Source: CAWGXG01 sp963826505 (GTDB lineage Bacteria > Chloroflexota > Anaerolineae > Aggregatilineales > Aggregatilineaceae). From it: DNA of 64,000 nt. The stretch's first letter is position 1. The number at the start of each line of letters is the position of its first letter. The DNA lies in the NCBI GenBank assembly GCA_963826505.1, contig CAWGXG010000010.1, positions 1-64,000 of the forward strand. Direction: 5' to 3'. The notes below the pieces were generated by a model. That model saw only the letters and a program-made list of their open reading frames with translations, did no database searches and was not told the DNA's origin. This document shows positions 45,301-54,408 of the stretch, piece by piece. A program made the position numbers and the translations under genes.

Positions 45301-45899
45301 AGCCCGGCCTGTTCCGCGACCGTCTTGGTGACGACGATCTCGACTTCGCCGCGCGAGTAGATGCCGATCTGGCGCGCCTGCTGTTCGGCGTCACTCAGAC
45401 CGGTCGGGTCGACCACGTCCGGCGGCGGCAGCCGCACCGGCCAGCGCCCTTCGACCAGATTCAACACGTCGGGCATATTGTCGAACGCATAGGGCTGAAA
45501 GGCGTGGTTCAGGCGCGGCGAGGTGGCGACGGTCGTCTCGCCGTAGCGGAAGAGGTAACCGGCGGTCGCCAGACCGGGGTTTTCCATGCCGCTGGCGGTG
45601 GTTGGCGGATTGTAGTCGGCGCGGATGAAGTGGCGATAGCTCACCACCAGCCCGCCGAGTTCCTCGTCCACGACGCGCAGCGCGTCCGGCGAGAGCGATT
45701 CGTTGTCCAGCACCAGCGTGATTTGCAGATCTTCGGGCGGCGTGTTGTCCAACTCGAAGCGCAGGCCGACTTCAGTCACGGCGCGGATGTAAAACGGTCC
45801 CAGCGCAAAGAAGCCGGTCAGCAGGCAGACCGCCAGCAGCAGAATCGCCAGCGCGCGCCATTCGCGGCGCATTCGTTTGAGAATAAGTCCGATGGTCAT
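42336..45899 (-). CDS. Large FtsX-type ABC transporter permease
   Basis: A 1187-residue membrane protein, about twice the usual MacB/FtsX length. Helix 1 (about 18-38) leads to a ~300-residue extracellular region; a block of helices at about 345-500 (LSGAILILMLYHLINTVALVLEQQG, SIYLSVGAALASVAVLTL) follows, then a second extracellular region and the last FtsX block (970-1180), with AGMLFAGFWISLLLSLLDFAFYLVVTARQRLFTFAVLRSLGWN. The two FtsX units are therefore fused in one chain. It ends NQVLRLGEE, nearly the same as the other permease. It pairs with the ATPases next door; cargo unknown. Confidence 0.85.
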   Translation of the reverse strand: MTIGLILKRMRREWRALAILLLAVCLLTGFFALGPFYIRAVTEVGLRFELDNTPPEDLQITLVLDNESLSPDALRVVDEELGGLVVSYRHFIRADYNPPTTASGMENPGLATAGYLFRYGETTVATSPRLNHAFQPYAFDNMPDVLNLVEGRWPVRLPPPDVVDPTGLSDAEQQARQIGIYSRGEVEIVVTKTVAEQAGLEVGSRMILGTKRLDGTGTIASVVVVGIVEPKDPNDPFWRGSRNFLEGGIVPVGLTSERYDYGLATIPESYTDWLKPVTPGNNYYYVFDTNTDTISANNITDINRRLAVLQNRLSAYHPGIQVLTGLSKVLEGYSGNVKDTEGPIVLLSGAILILMLYHLINTVALVLEQQGTEWSSIVSRGGSIPQLVGLQLATVGVLGLVGMVAGPLLSIAFMHGLERFGPLATALGGRPLGSTQVPRISIYLSVGAALASVAVLTLPALPAARHSLLRLKQLVSRPPTRPAWARYGLDAILIVIGVGFMLRLYYLVGGDFSRLLNNLVAAPREVIQLIADNLNQTGGLNDPFNLLGPALVLTGAALVWLRFFPWLMGVIARMVQNSRHLTTPLALWNVARDPGHYAQLVLLLIGTLALGTASLGLTATRDKGAWSTARAETGASARVEIDPTRLDASTVGWDRLPGVAAAVPLLHVIGDPGSSAQHDVHIVGVDPDAFAAAFPALKTAVAPLESAEAPPQPGLLLPKDASTLSVQVYSLPPANADDPAVSVVIYAYLQDTLGVPYRVVLAPPDLTVTADATALSPDAQPPTPTDEWVNFSGAMPGQGRLPFTLMRLALRSTEGNLDVFDHTVYIDRVATQDVFGTTTPLESFENQVNAWAPATVSNPYAAAWTEPTNLSLVGGLTMTPVTGEVPEVDGASALRLDYRMGKVGGRQREPSVVVNTPDIGRVPVVINRTFAQEFAGRTASALPLEVGAEKNIILNVGTGSVEIGYTVVGIVDSFPGLSEQNPLMLTRLSLIQPVINQAASSATYFGANQVWMELPDRQPSAALKNAVSQMDGITTVVWAWDRYGEIQREPLPSAVAGMLFAGFWISLLLSLLDFAFYLVVTARQRLFTFAVLRSLGWNAGHIWRLLFIEQVALITPALLIGSVIGAGLAYLLLPFLALVGGESLQLPLLPLAGLLLSLVLSFTVLMGAAAILLRRMSVNQVLRLGEE

Positions 45900-45983
45900 G
45901 CGTCAATGTCCCTAAAAGCGGTCAGCGATCAGGCTTCAGCGATACTTCAAGCCGGTACTTCCCGATCACGCTCTGCCCACCGA

Positions 45984-46031
45984 CCGTTCCCCCTCTCCAC
46001 CGCGTGGGGAGGGGGCCAGGGGGTGGGGCAA
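45984..46031. repeat. GC-rich palindromic intergenic repeat (copy R8)
   Basis: CCCCCTCTCCACCGCGTGGG then GAGGGGGCCAGGGGGTGGGG lies between the two giant permease genes. It shares the CCCTCTCCACCGCGTGGGGA core with copy R7. Confidence 0.75.
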
Positions 46032-46063
46032 AACACTGACCGCTGTTCGCTGTTCACTATCCG

Positions 46064-49000
46064 CTATTCATCACCCAGGCGCAGCGTCCGCGCCAGACTA
46101 AGCTGCCGTACCAAAAGCAGGCTTGAACTCAGCACCAGCAGCATGACGACCAGCATCAAGAGCGCATACTCGATCAGCCGGTCCACGCCCACGCGCATTA
46201 CGAACGGCGGCGTCACGCCCTCGCCCGCCGCGCCCAACGCCAGCGTCGGCACCACCTGCGACGAGAGCACCCAGCCCAGCAGCGCGCCCAACGCCACGCC
46301 GATACCCATCACAAAAAGCTGTTCGAGCGCCAGCGCTCCCACCACGCGCAGTGAGGACAAGCCCAACGCGCGCAGCATGCCAAATTCAGTGCGGCGCGCC
46401 TGGGCCGTCAGGCCGGAATACGTCAGCAGGCCGACCACGCTCAGCGCCAGCGCCATGATGAACGCCAGATACATCAAACCGAGCAGGCCCAGCCCTAACG
46501 GATCGGTGCGCAGCTTGCCCAGTTCCTCGGCCACCGACTGGTGACTCAGCACCACCACGCCGCCCAATTCCGCCGTATCGAGGCTGCGCACGAACGGCGT
46601 GATCGCCGCTTCGTCTTGAGCGTCGATGCCGCTGCCCAGCCGCAGCCATGCCTCGTCCGGATAAAACGTCGCGCTGGGCCGCCGGTTGAGCTCGTACAAC
46701 AGGTCGCGCACGTCGACCACCATGAAGGCGTTGCCCTTCGGATCGGCCAGATTGGGCGCGACATCGTAGAGCGAAGGGTAATAGTCCGTCACCTGCACGG
46801 CGCGGAACTGCGGATTGCTGCCGCCAATGTTGATCAACATGAAGGGTGCGGCGTCGAGGCCCCACGTCAGCCCGTTTTCGGACTGCATGCGGCGGCTGAC
46901 GACAGCATCGATCGGGCCGAGATCGGGATAATTGAGCAGCGCGCCCACCGTCGAGCGCTGCGCGTCCTGGTCCCAGCGGACATACATCGCGTCGTCCGGC
47001 TCGCCTGCCAGTGCCCAGGACGAGTCGATCTGGCCGGTCGCCGTAGCGCCCCGGTCATACGCGAACTGCCACCCGGCATCCTTGAAAATCGGGTAGGCGG
47101 TGGAGTCGCCTTGCGCGTCGATCAACGACATGTTGGCGAAGGTCAGGCGCATGCCACGCTCGCCGCGCGCGCTGGTGCTGCGATACTGCCAGTAAATCGA
47201 GACGAGGTTGAGCGAGTCCTGCGGCGTGTATTTCAGCGCCGTGAGATCGGCCTCGCAGTACACCCAGCCGCTCGTCACGAAGCCGCGCGCGTTCATGCCC
47301 GGCTCGTCACTGCCGACCCGCAGATATTCGATCTCGACTGGATCGAGTGGCACGCGCACCCACGCGCCCGCCGCATCCTGGAAGCGCATTCCGATTACAG
47401 TCCGTTGAATCAGCCGCGTCACGTCGGCCTGATAGGTGGACGTGCTGCCGGGCCGGAAAGCCGTCACGTCGAAGCGCACCCACACGCCCACGCGATCGGG
47501 GATAAACGGCAGGGCGCGCCCAGTCTCCGGAAGCTGCGGCGGATCGCCGGGCGCGTGCGGGGTATAAACCGGTCCCAAATCGCTGCGCCAGTAGAGCGTC
47601 TGGCCGAACGTATCCGGGTTAATCGCCAATATCGATCCGCGCAGATCGCCCGCGAGGCTGGTGCTCAGATTCGTATTCACCACGCGGTAGGCCGTGCTGG
47701 CCGCGACAACATCATCATAGGCCATGTACGCGTCGACGGTACGAGCGCGGTTGGCATTCAACTGGGTATCACGCTCCACGATGCGCACATCCGTGCCGAC
47801 TTTGTAGCGGGCCTGATCGCTGTGGCTGTTGGTCACCGTGGCGCGGAACGACGTCGCGAACCAGCCGATACCGATCGCCAACGCCAACAAAAAAGTGATG
47901 CGCCCGTAATGCACCGGCTCGCGGCTGAGCTGCCAGCTCGCCAGCGCGTTGAGCAGTCCGCGCCGGGCCGACGAAATACGCGCCGCCACCGACGCCAGAA
48001 TCGGGAAAAAGCGCAGCGCGATACTACCTAAGGACAGGAACAGCAGCGCCGGGGCCATCAGCATCAGCGGGTCGGCCTGCTTGCCGCCCAGGTTCACGTC
48101 GCTCAGCGGGGAGCCGCGCCGCACCAGCAGCGCCAGCGCGCCCAGTCCGACGACGGCCAGCACCACGTCCAGGTAATAACGCTGCCACCAATGCTGGTGT
48201 TCGCTGCGCGTGGCCGCGCCGCCCGCCAGCACCAACGGCAGCCGCAGCACGGAGCGCAGTGTGAAGATCAGCGCCAGGAAGGTCACGCCCGCCGCCAGCG
48301 CCGCGTAGAGGAACACGCTGCGCGTCAGCGGCAGGGGGAAATCGCTGGTATTGGCGACGGTCGGGCCGAGCGCGATCAACAACTGCTGCGACAAAAACGG
48401 CGCGATGGCCACCGCCAGCACACAGATCAGCAGCGCCTCGATGCCGCGCAGCAGCACGATCTGGCTGTCCCACGCGCCGCGACTTTGCAGCATGGCGATC
48501 TCGCGCCGCTCACCGCGCCGCACGAGGGCCGCCGTCACCATCAGGAAGAACAGCACCAACGCGCCGACTTGCAGCAGCAGCAGGCCAAACGGCGCGTCCA
48601 GCAGTTCCTGATCTTTGGCGTAATCGAGCAGAATGCCGTGATCGACGTCCTTACGGATCGCGTCGTAATCGATCAGGCGCGTGTAATACGAAAATCCGAG
48701 GTCCTGGCGGCGTTTGCAGCGGCGCGCTGGAATCCGGCTCCAGCGTGAACGTATCGCGCATGTTGGTTTCGAAGGCGTGCAGCACTTCACGCGCCTTGTC
48801 GATGCGCGAGAACGGCAGGTTGTCGTGGTTGAACAAAATACGCCAACCGATCTTGGTCGGCGTGTCGGGCAAGAAATTCATCGCCGCGCGGTAAATCGCG
48901 TCCTGCGAGGTCAGCACCGCAAAATCATAATCCCACTGGCCGGAGCCGCTCTGCTTGTCGAGCAGGCGCAGCGGTGAGGGATCCATCCAATAGGGATCAT

Positions 49001-49755
49001 TCTCATCGATGGGCGCGACCACACCCACAATGCGCGCCCGGATCGGCTGGCTGGTCGGGTGACCGCCGCCGGTCGCGCCGGACGCGTCCATACCCTGATC
49101 GAGCACGACAACCGTGTCCGCGTCAAGATTTCAGCTCGTTGGCGGTCGTCAGGCCGATCACGAACTCCAGGTCTTCGCCGCCCGGCGGCGGGTCCTGGGG
49201 CAAACGGCCCGCCACCACGCGCACGCGGTCCGTCCAGCCGTCAGCGTAGGCCAGCCGCACGCGCGCGCCCACCAGCGGGATCAACTCGCCGGTATCGGGC
49301 GCGATCTGCGAAATGCCGGTCGCTTCCGCCTCATCGTACGCGACGAAATTGCCGACCCAGCCGTGCAGCTCGCCCAGATCGCGATCGACCAACTGGCGGA
49401 CGACGACCGTCGTCTGGTTGGCCTGATCGATCAGATCGGCGGCATTTGACCATTCGGTGCTGGCGCGCAGGCTGATGCTCGCGGAGACATTGACATCGCG
49501 CGCGGGCGCATCCCCTAAACGCTGCGTCATGCCGACCTGGGCGACCGCTGTGGTATACAGCGGCACCAGCGCCCCGATCGACGCGCTGAGGATGGTACCC
49601 GCAATAATGGTCAGCAGCGAGCGCCACTGGGTGATCAGGCGCGCCACCGCGAGGTGAAACGCAAACCGGACAGGTGTCCGGCGCAGCTCATTCAGACCTT
49701 CAAGAATCCGTCTGAACCATCGGGAGTTTGCTTTTTTTGTTCGACGACCCTGCAT
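46064..49755 (-). CDS. Large FtsX-type ABC transporter permease (two frameshifts)
   Basis: About 1230 residues. The start (MQGRRTKKANSRWFRRILEG) leads to a first helix (WRSLLTIIAGTILSASIGALVPLY), a long extracellular region, the middle FtsX block, a second extracellular region and the final block with LSVVGLLTYSGLTAQARRTEFGMLRALGLSS, ending TLRLGDE. Frames break at 49125-49126 (an extra A; corrected reading NELKSDADTVVVLDQGMD) and near 48711-48722. It is the same double-FtsX architecture as the downstream permease, and is likely the first gene of the exporter run. Confidence 0.83.
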
Positions 49756-50216
49756 GCATGCAATCCCTTAGGCGATCCAAATTTTCTTCGAAACCGAACC
49801 GAGACACGCGATTCCGCACTTGGATTATACGCAGCCACTGCCGCGAATTGTCACCGCGACGCTCTATTGTAACGGATTTAGCGCCAGTGGGGAGTGTTGA
49901 TTGTGCAACTGGGTGGGCAAGACGCATCTCACCGGAGTTTCCAGAGGATCTACACTGGCAAGCGCCGTGTGACTTAGCCCCACCCCTGTCAGAGTGTACA
50001 GGCCGGGGGCCAACCCACCGCCTTGGGCGTGTATAAGTTACGTTAAGGCCCGTGTCCCCTGTCAGCCGGGAACTTTTCCTGACAGGCAAACGTCATGAGA
50101 ATATCTGCGGGCCATCGGGCGGGCCAGGGGCGCGGTGGAGTATACTGGTAGAGAAGTGAGCGACCGTCCGAAGCGCGTGCCGGATGGCAGCGGAGTTTAG
50201 ACCAAACGGAGATGCT
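49756..50216. other. Intergenic region between exporter and kinase genes
   Basis: Divergent region holding promoters of both sides. On the minus strand TACAAT (49866-49871) could serve the permease; on the plus strand TATACT (50141-50146) could serve the kinase. TAGCCCCACCCCTGTCAGAG (49976-49995) with GCCGGGGGCC (50003-50012) looks like a degraded copy (R9) of the palindromic repeat. Nothing else is visible. Confidence 0.5.
50141..50146 (+). promoter_or_regulatory. Candidate -10 element of the kinase gene
   Basis: TATACT lies 76 bases before the GTG at 50217; no clear -35. Confidence 0.4.
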
Positions 50217-51113
50217 GTGGATCACACCCTCATCGGACAAAATGTCAACGGGTATATTGTGACGCGCGCCATCGGCGGCGGCGGCATGGGGCGCATCTTC
50301 CAGGCCATCGAAGTCGAAACACAGACTCCGGTCGCCATCAAGATTCTGCTGCCCGAATTCGCCGACGATGAGAACTTCCGCACGCGGTTCTGGCGCGAGG
50401 CCGAACTGATGATCACGCTGCATCACCCGCACATCGTGCCCATATACACCTATGGCGAATGGTCGGAGTATCTGTACATCGTGATGAAACTCGTCAAGGG
50501 TCCATCGTTGGAACGCATCCTGCGTTACCAGGCATTCTCACCGCTTAAAGCCTGGCAGATCGTCCGCCCCGTGACGGAGGCGCTCGAACTCGGCCACGAG
50601 CATCACGTCCTGCACCGTGACCTGAAAACTGCCAATATCCTGGTCGAGCCGCGCGGCGAAGGCAACCACGTCTATCTGGCCGATTTCGGGTTGGGCAAAC
50701 GCCCCGGTCTGGATACCACGCTGACCGCGGCGGGGGTGTCGGTCGGCACGCCGGAATATATGGCCCCGGAAGCCGCGATGGGAGCCCCGGCCGATCACCG
50801 CGCCGACCTCTACTCGTTCGGCGTGATCCTGTACGAGCTGCTGTTGGGCCGCCTGCCCTTCCAGGAATCCACGCCACAAATGACGGCGCTGGCCCACGTG
50901 GATGCACCGGTACCCGTGCCGCGCACATTTCAGCCAATCTTCCCGCTGCGACTGCAAAGCCTGCTGCTGCAAGCGCTCGCCAAAGACCCGAACGCGCGCT
51001 ACCAGTCTGCCGAGGCTCTGCGCCAGGCGTATTATGCTGCGGTCAAACAGTTGGACGACGACGCGCGCAAAGCAACCTACTGGGTCGACGATCCGCCCGA
51101 TCTGCGCGAATGA
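50217..51113 (+). CDS. Serine/threonine protein kinase, soluble
   Basis: A 298-residue PknB-type kinase consisting of the catalytic domain only. Gly-rich loop GGGGMG (20-25), catalytic Lys in VAIKIL (K42), HRDLKTAN (133-140), DFGLG (156-158) and APE are all intact, so it should be active. No membrane helix or sensor domain, unlike most Hanks-type kinases of this kind. The GTG start at 50217 has CGGAG at good spacing; ATG 50184 would add 11 residues without a ribosome site. The target cannot be inferred; nearest neighbours are the ABC exporter (divergent) and a DUF1295 gene (convergent). Confidence 0.9.
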   Translation: MDHTLIGQNVNGYIVTRAIGGGGMGRIFQAIEVETQTPVAIKILLPEFADDENFRTRFWREAELMITLHHPHIVPIYTYGEWSEYLYIVMKLVKGPSLERILRYQAFSPLKAWQIVRPVTEALELGHEHHVLHRDLKTANILVEPRGEGNHVYLADFGLGKRPGLDTTLTAAGVSVGTPEYMAPEAAMGAPADHRADLYSFGVILYELLLGRLPFQESTPQMTALAHVDAPVPVPRTFQPIFPLRLQSLLLQALAKDPNARYQSAEALRQAYYAAVKQLDDDARKATYWVDDPPDLRE

Positions 51114-51120
51114 CGCGTAT

Positions 51121-51907
51121 TCAATCCGGGCGCGGCGGACGGGGAATGAAGGCTGAAGTGCGGCGGATGTAGTCGGCGTATTTGGGCTTCTCGCGCATGT
51201 GTTTTTCCAGCAAAGCCACGCCCGAAACGTACACGATCAGATAATTCATCAGCGCCGGACCGACGATCGTCAGCACGCCCCACCCGGTCCCCAGCGCGAC
51301 CAGGTACAGGCCCCACCACACGGTGGCGTCGCCGAAATAATTGGGATGGCGCGTCAGCCGCCACAGCCCGCGATCCATGACCTGCCCCGCGTTGGCCGGA
51401 TTGCGCTTGAAGCGATCGAGCTGCCAGTCGCCGACCGTTTCGAAATACAGGCCCACACCCCACACCAGCACGCCCAGCCCATCCCACACGCTGAAGTGAT
51501 CGGGCGTGGTGGCGCTCTGCGCGGCGACCAGCGGCAGCGCGATGATCAGCATGAGCGCGCCTTGCAGCAGAAACACCTGGAAATAGCTGAACCACCAATA
51601 GCGATCCGGCCCGAACTGTTGACGAAAGGCTTGGTAGCGGTAATCCTCGCCTTTGCCGATGATTACGCTGTGCGATATGCGCGCCGAGCCGCAATCCCCA
51701 CAGCGCAACCAGCAGCACGATCAAGGCGCGGCGACCCTCGAAACCGCCGCCCAACGTCAGCCCGACCACGGCGATCAGGACGAAGCCCGGTCCCCAGAAG
51801 ATGTCGACGATGCTGGCATTCTTCAGCGCGACGGACGCCAGCCAGATCAGCGTCACGTAGACCCACACGGCCAGAGCGCTTGCGGCCCAGAGTGAAAAGA
51901 ATGACAT
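51121..51907 (-). CDS. DUF1295 (steroid 5-alpha-reductase-like) membrane protein (one frameshift)
   Basis: About 262 residues with six or seven membrane helices. The N-part (ASIVDIFWGPGFVLIAVV, LLVALWGLRLGAHIAQRN) and the C-part (GKGEDYRYQAFRQQFG, RHPNYFGDATVWWGLYLVAL, KYADYIRRTSAFIPRPP) carry the family signature. The RNxGKGEDYRY motif is cut by a frameshift near 51655-51675. AAAGGAG precedes the ATG. The family is related to membrane steroid and fatty-chain reductases/methyltransferases, but the substrate is unknown. Confidence 0.87.
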
Positions 51908-52014
51908 GGCGGCTCCTTTGAATACGCGATGAGCAGTCAGCAAAAGCGATTTGCGCCTGTTTCGCCATTCAGCCGGGAACCAGGGCAAATCGCATTACTT
52001 GAAACCTGGGGAGA

Positions 52015-52206
52015 TCAGTCGCGCGCTTCGAGCCGTGCGACGCGTTCGGCCATCGATCGCAGTTTGCCCTGGGCGCGCATATAGGACAGCAGCAGGATCA
52101 GCGCGATCACGAACATCAGCGCCAGCCCGACGGTGTCGATATGCGCCCCATTTTCGGCCCGCTGGTAGAGATTCCTCATCTGGACATCCGGTTCGACTTC
52201 GCTCAT
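52015..52206 (-). CDS. Small single-span membrane protein
   Basis: A 63-residue protein: charged N-terminus (MSEVEPDVQMRNLYQRAENG), one membrane helix (GLALMFVIALILLLSYM, about 27-43), and a short coiled-coil-like end (KLRSMAERVARLEARD). AGGAGGT lies upstream of the ATG. Function unknown. It follows the 415-residue anchored protein by 45 bases on the same strand. Confidence 0.6.
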   Translation of the reverse strand: MSEVEPDVQMRNLYQRAENGAHIDTVGLALMFVIALILLLSYMRAQGKLRSMAERVARLEARD

Positions 52207-52251
52207 CCGGTCACCTCCTGATCCGTACCAATGCTGGTTACCTGCCCGCCG

Positions 52252-53499
52252 CTATTGGGATTTCTCCCAATCACGGACCACGCCGCTCAGTAGGGCGCGC
52301 ACGTCATCGTCTTCCACCGCGCCGATCCCGTCGAAGAACTGCCCGTCAACCTCGATCCGCACGCCGCCGCCCATCGACGGGCGCACATGGATTTCGCGCC
52401 CGCTGAACGCGTCCAACCCGGCCAGCCGGTTCTGGAGCAGCAGCTCGATCTGGTCGGGGATGGACAGCACAGGCTGCGATTCCGGCAGGTCCGGAGCCTG
52501 GCCCATCGCCACGCGCCGCATCTGCCGCAGCATAGAGCCGGAACTCATCGAGGGCATATCGTCGGGCGTGCCTGACACGGTAGGCTTCGTCGGCGGCGGC
52601 GCGTCCTGTGTGGGCGGACTGGCCTTGCGCAAGGGTGGAGGCGCGGGCTGGGCTGCCGCCGGGGATGCCGGCATCTTAGCCAGGGCGGTGAGATCGCGCA
52701 CGACGTTGACGAAGCGCCGTTCGAGGTCCGTGCCGCGCAGCTCGCCCATGGAGCGGAAGCGCCGCCCGCCGATTTCCAGGATCAGCCCGCCATCTGACAA
52801 ATCGCGCCAGGCGCGCAGCAACTCGACCGAGTCAGCGGGTTCGCCTTCGGCGCTAGACGCCGCGGCGAGCACATCGTCGTCTGGCGCGGAAAAATCCGCC
52901 TCGTCCACCGGGATCGCCTGATCAATGTTGGCGGCGGGAATGGTGGTCGCTTGCGGCTCGTCATCATACACCGCGCTGTCTTCGGCGTCGTAGTCCGCGT
53001 CGTAATCCGCATCCAATTCCGGATCTGAGTCTGGCTCCGGTTCAGGATCGAGCGCGGGCGCTTGGGCGTAGGGGGCCGTGAAAGCTTCCCCGGCCAGCAT
53101 ATCGTCCAGGTCCGGCTCTGGCAGGTCGTCCAGCAGCATGGCGAGATCGGGCGCGGGCATCGGTGCAGGACGGCTGCGCGTCACGTGCGGCGCGCGATCG
53201 CGCGTGGGCATCTCGCCTTCGGGAGTCACCGCCGCGCTGGCCTGCGGCGAGAGCAAATTCTTGAGACGCTGGGCCGCTACCGTATGCAGACCGGGCAGCG
53301 GCTCGAGTCCCATCCGCTCACGGCGGCGGCGTTCGGCGGCGCGTTGGATCACGACCGCCATCAAAATCACCCACAACACACCGGCGACGCAGGTGACCGC
53401 CAGCAGATTGCCGATCTGGCGCAGAAAATCCGTCGTCTCGGACCCGGACTGGGCCAGCAGAGGCGCGAACAGGGGCATAAGCAGCTTGTCGAAAGGCAT
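52252..53499 (-). CDS. Membrane-anchored protein with acidic linker and a duplicated small domain
   Basis: A 415-residue protein. A membrane helix (about 30-52, LLAVTCVAGVLWVILMAVVI) is followed by a basic patch, a long acidic low-complexity linker (around 145-180, with DADYDADYDAED) and two related modules. Module 1 (about 225-275) has LILEIGGRRFRSMGELRGTDLERRFVNVVRDL; module 2 (about 372-413) has VRIEVDGQFFDGIGAVEDDDVRALLSGVVRDW. Both follow the plan strand-GxxFxxxG-helix-VVRD. I know no named family for the module. The acidic linker may bind metal or basic partners. Confidence 0.65.
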   Translation of the reverse strand: MPFDKLLMPLFAPLLAQSGSETTDFLRQIGNLLAVTCVAGVLWVILMAVVIQRAAERRRRERMGLEPLPGLHTVAAQRLKNLLSPQASAAVTPEGEMPTRDRAPHVTRSRPAPMPAPDLAMLLDDLPEPDLDDMLAGEAFTAPYAQAPALDPEPEPDSDPELDADYDADYDAEDSAVYDDEPQATTIPAANIDQAIPVDEADFSAPDDDVLAAASSAEGEPADSVELLRAWRDLSDGGLILEIGGRRFRSMGELRGTDLERRFVNVVRDLTALAKMPASPAAAQPAPPPLRKASPPTQDAPPPTKPTVSGTPDDMPSMSSGSMLRQMRRVAMGQAPDLPESQPVLSIPDQIELLLQNRLAGLDAFSGREIHVRPSMGGGVRIEVDGQFFDGIGAVEDDDVRALLSGVVRDWEKSQ

Positions 53500-53552
53500 G
53501 TTGGTTTCTCGCGTGGTTCTCTATCCTAACGCTGTTACCAGTATCGTTGCGC

Positions 53553-54372
53553 TTAGCGCGCTTGGCAAGCGGGGCAGTAGTGCGTTCCGCGCTGCCCCAC
53601 GACGATCCGTTCGATGAGCGTTCCGCAGCGCAGACAAGGCTCGCCCGCGCGCCCGTAGGCGCGCAAACCGTTTTGCGCGGAGCCTTTAGTGCCGTCCGGT
53701 TTGCGATACCAGTTCACACTCGCCCCTTCGCGTGCGATGCCGTCGCGCAGCACCTGCCGGATAGCCGCGTACAGCGCTGCGACGTCGTCCGCGCTCAGGC
53801 TGTCTGCCGTGCGCAGGGGATGCAAGGCGGCTGGCGTACAGCGCTTCGTCCGCGTAAATGTTGCCGATTCCGGCGATGAACGTCTGGTTGAGCAGCAGCG
53901 GCTTGATCTGCCCGCTGCGTCCCGCGATGCGCGCGCGAAAGGCATCCAGCGTGAAGGCGTCACTCAGCGGCTCTGGACCGAGATCGCCGACGACGGCTTC
54001 CGCGTCCGGCACGAGATATACGCGGCCAAATTTGCGCGCGTCAGAAAAACGAAGCTGGTGGGCGTTGTCAAGCTGGAAGGTGAAATGCACCCAGCGATCG
54101 GCGTCGTTGACGGCGGTGTCGGGCGCGACATACAGCCGCCCGGTCATCTTCAGGTGGATGATGAGCACGTCCGGGTCAAGCTGGATCAGGATATATTTCC
54201 CGCGACGATCCACGCCGCGCACCGGTTGACCCACGATGCGCGCGGTGAAGACCGGCCCATCGGGCGTGATCAGGCTGTTGGGCCAGTCGTAGGCGGCGGC
54301 GGTGATGGTGCGTCCGGCCAGCGGATCGCTCAGGCCGCGTACGACAGTTTCGACTTCGGGCAGTTCGGGCAT
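53553..54372 (-). CDS. mutM: Formamidopyrimidine-DNA glycosylase (one frameshift)
   Basis: Removes oxidised purines such as 8-oxoguanine and nicks the site. About 273 residues. Start PELPEVE carries the catalytic Pro2 and Glu3. LLNQTFIAGIGNIYADEALYASRLHPLR is the helix-two-turn-helix, and the C-terminal zinc finger is CLRCGTLIERIVVGQRGTHYCPACQ. The frame breaks at 53824-53825: removing one A restores ASRLHPLRTADSLSADD. The zinc-finger half lies downstream of the break. Not in an operon with DNA repair partners here. Confidence 0.93.
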
Positions 54373-54408
54373 GGCGGTGTGTTCAGTCCTTCATCTCAGG
54401 CGGCCCGA

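Noticed and set aside
44727..46544. A 605-residue plus-strand open frame spanning the permease boundary
   Set aside because: Antisense of both permeases and of repeat R8.
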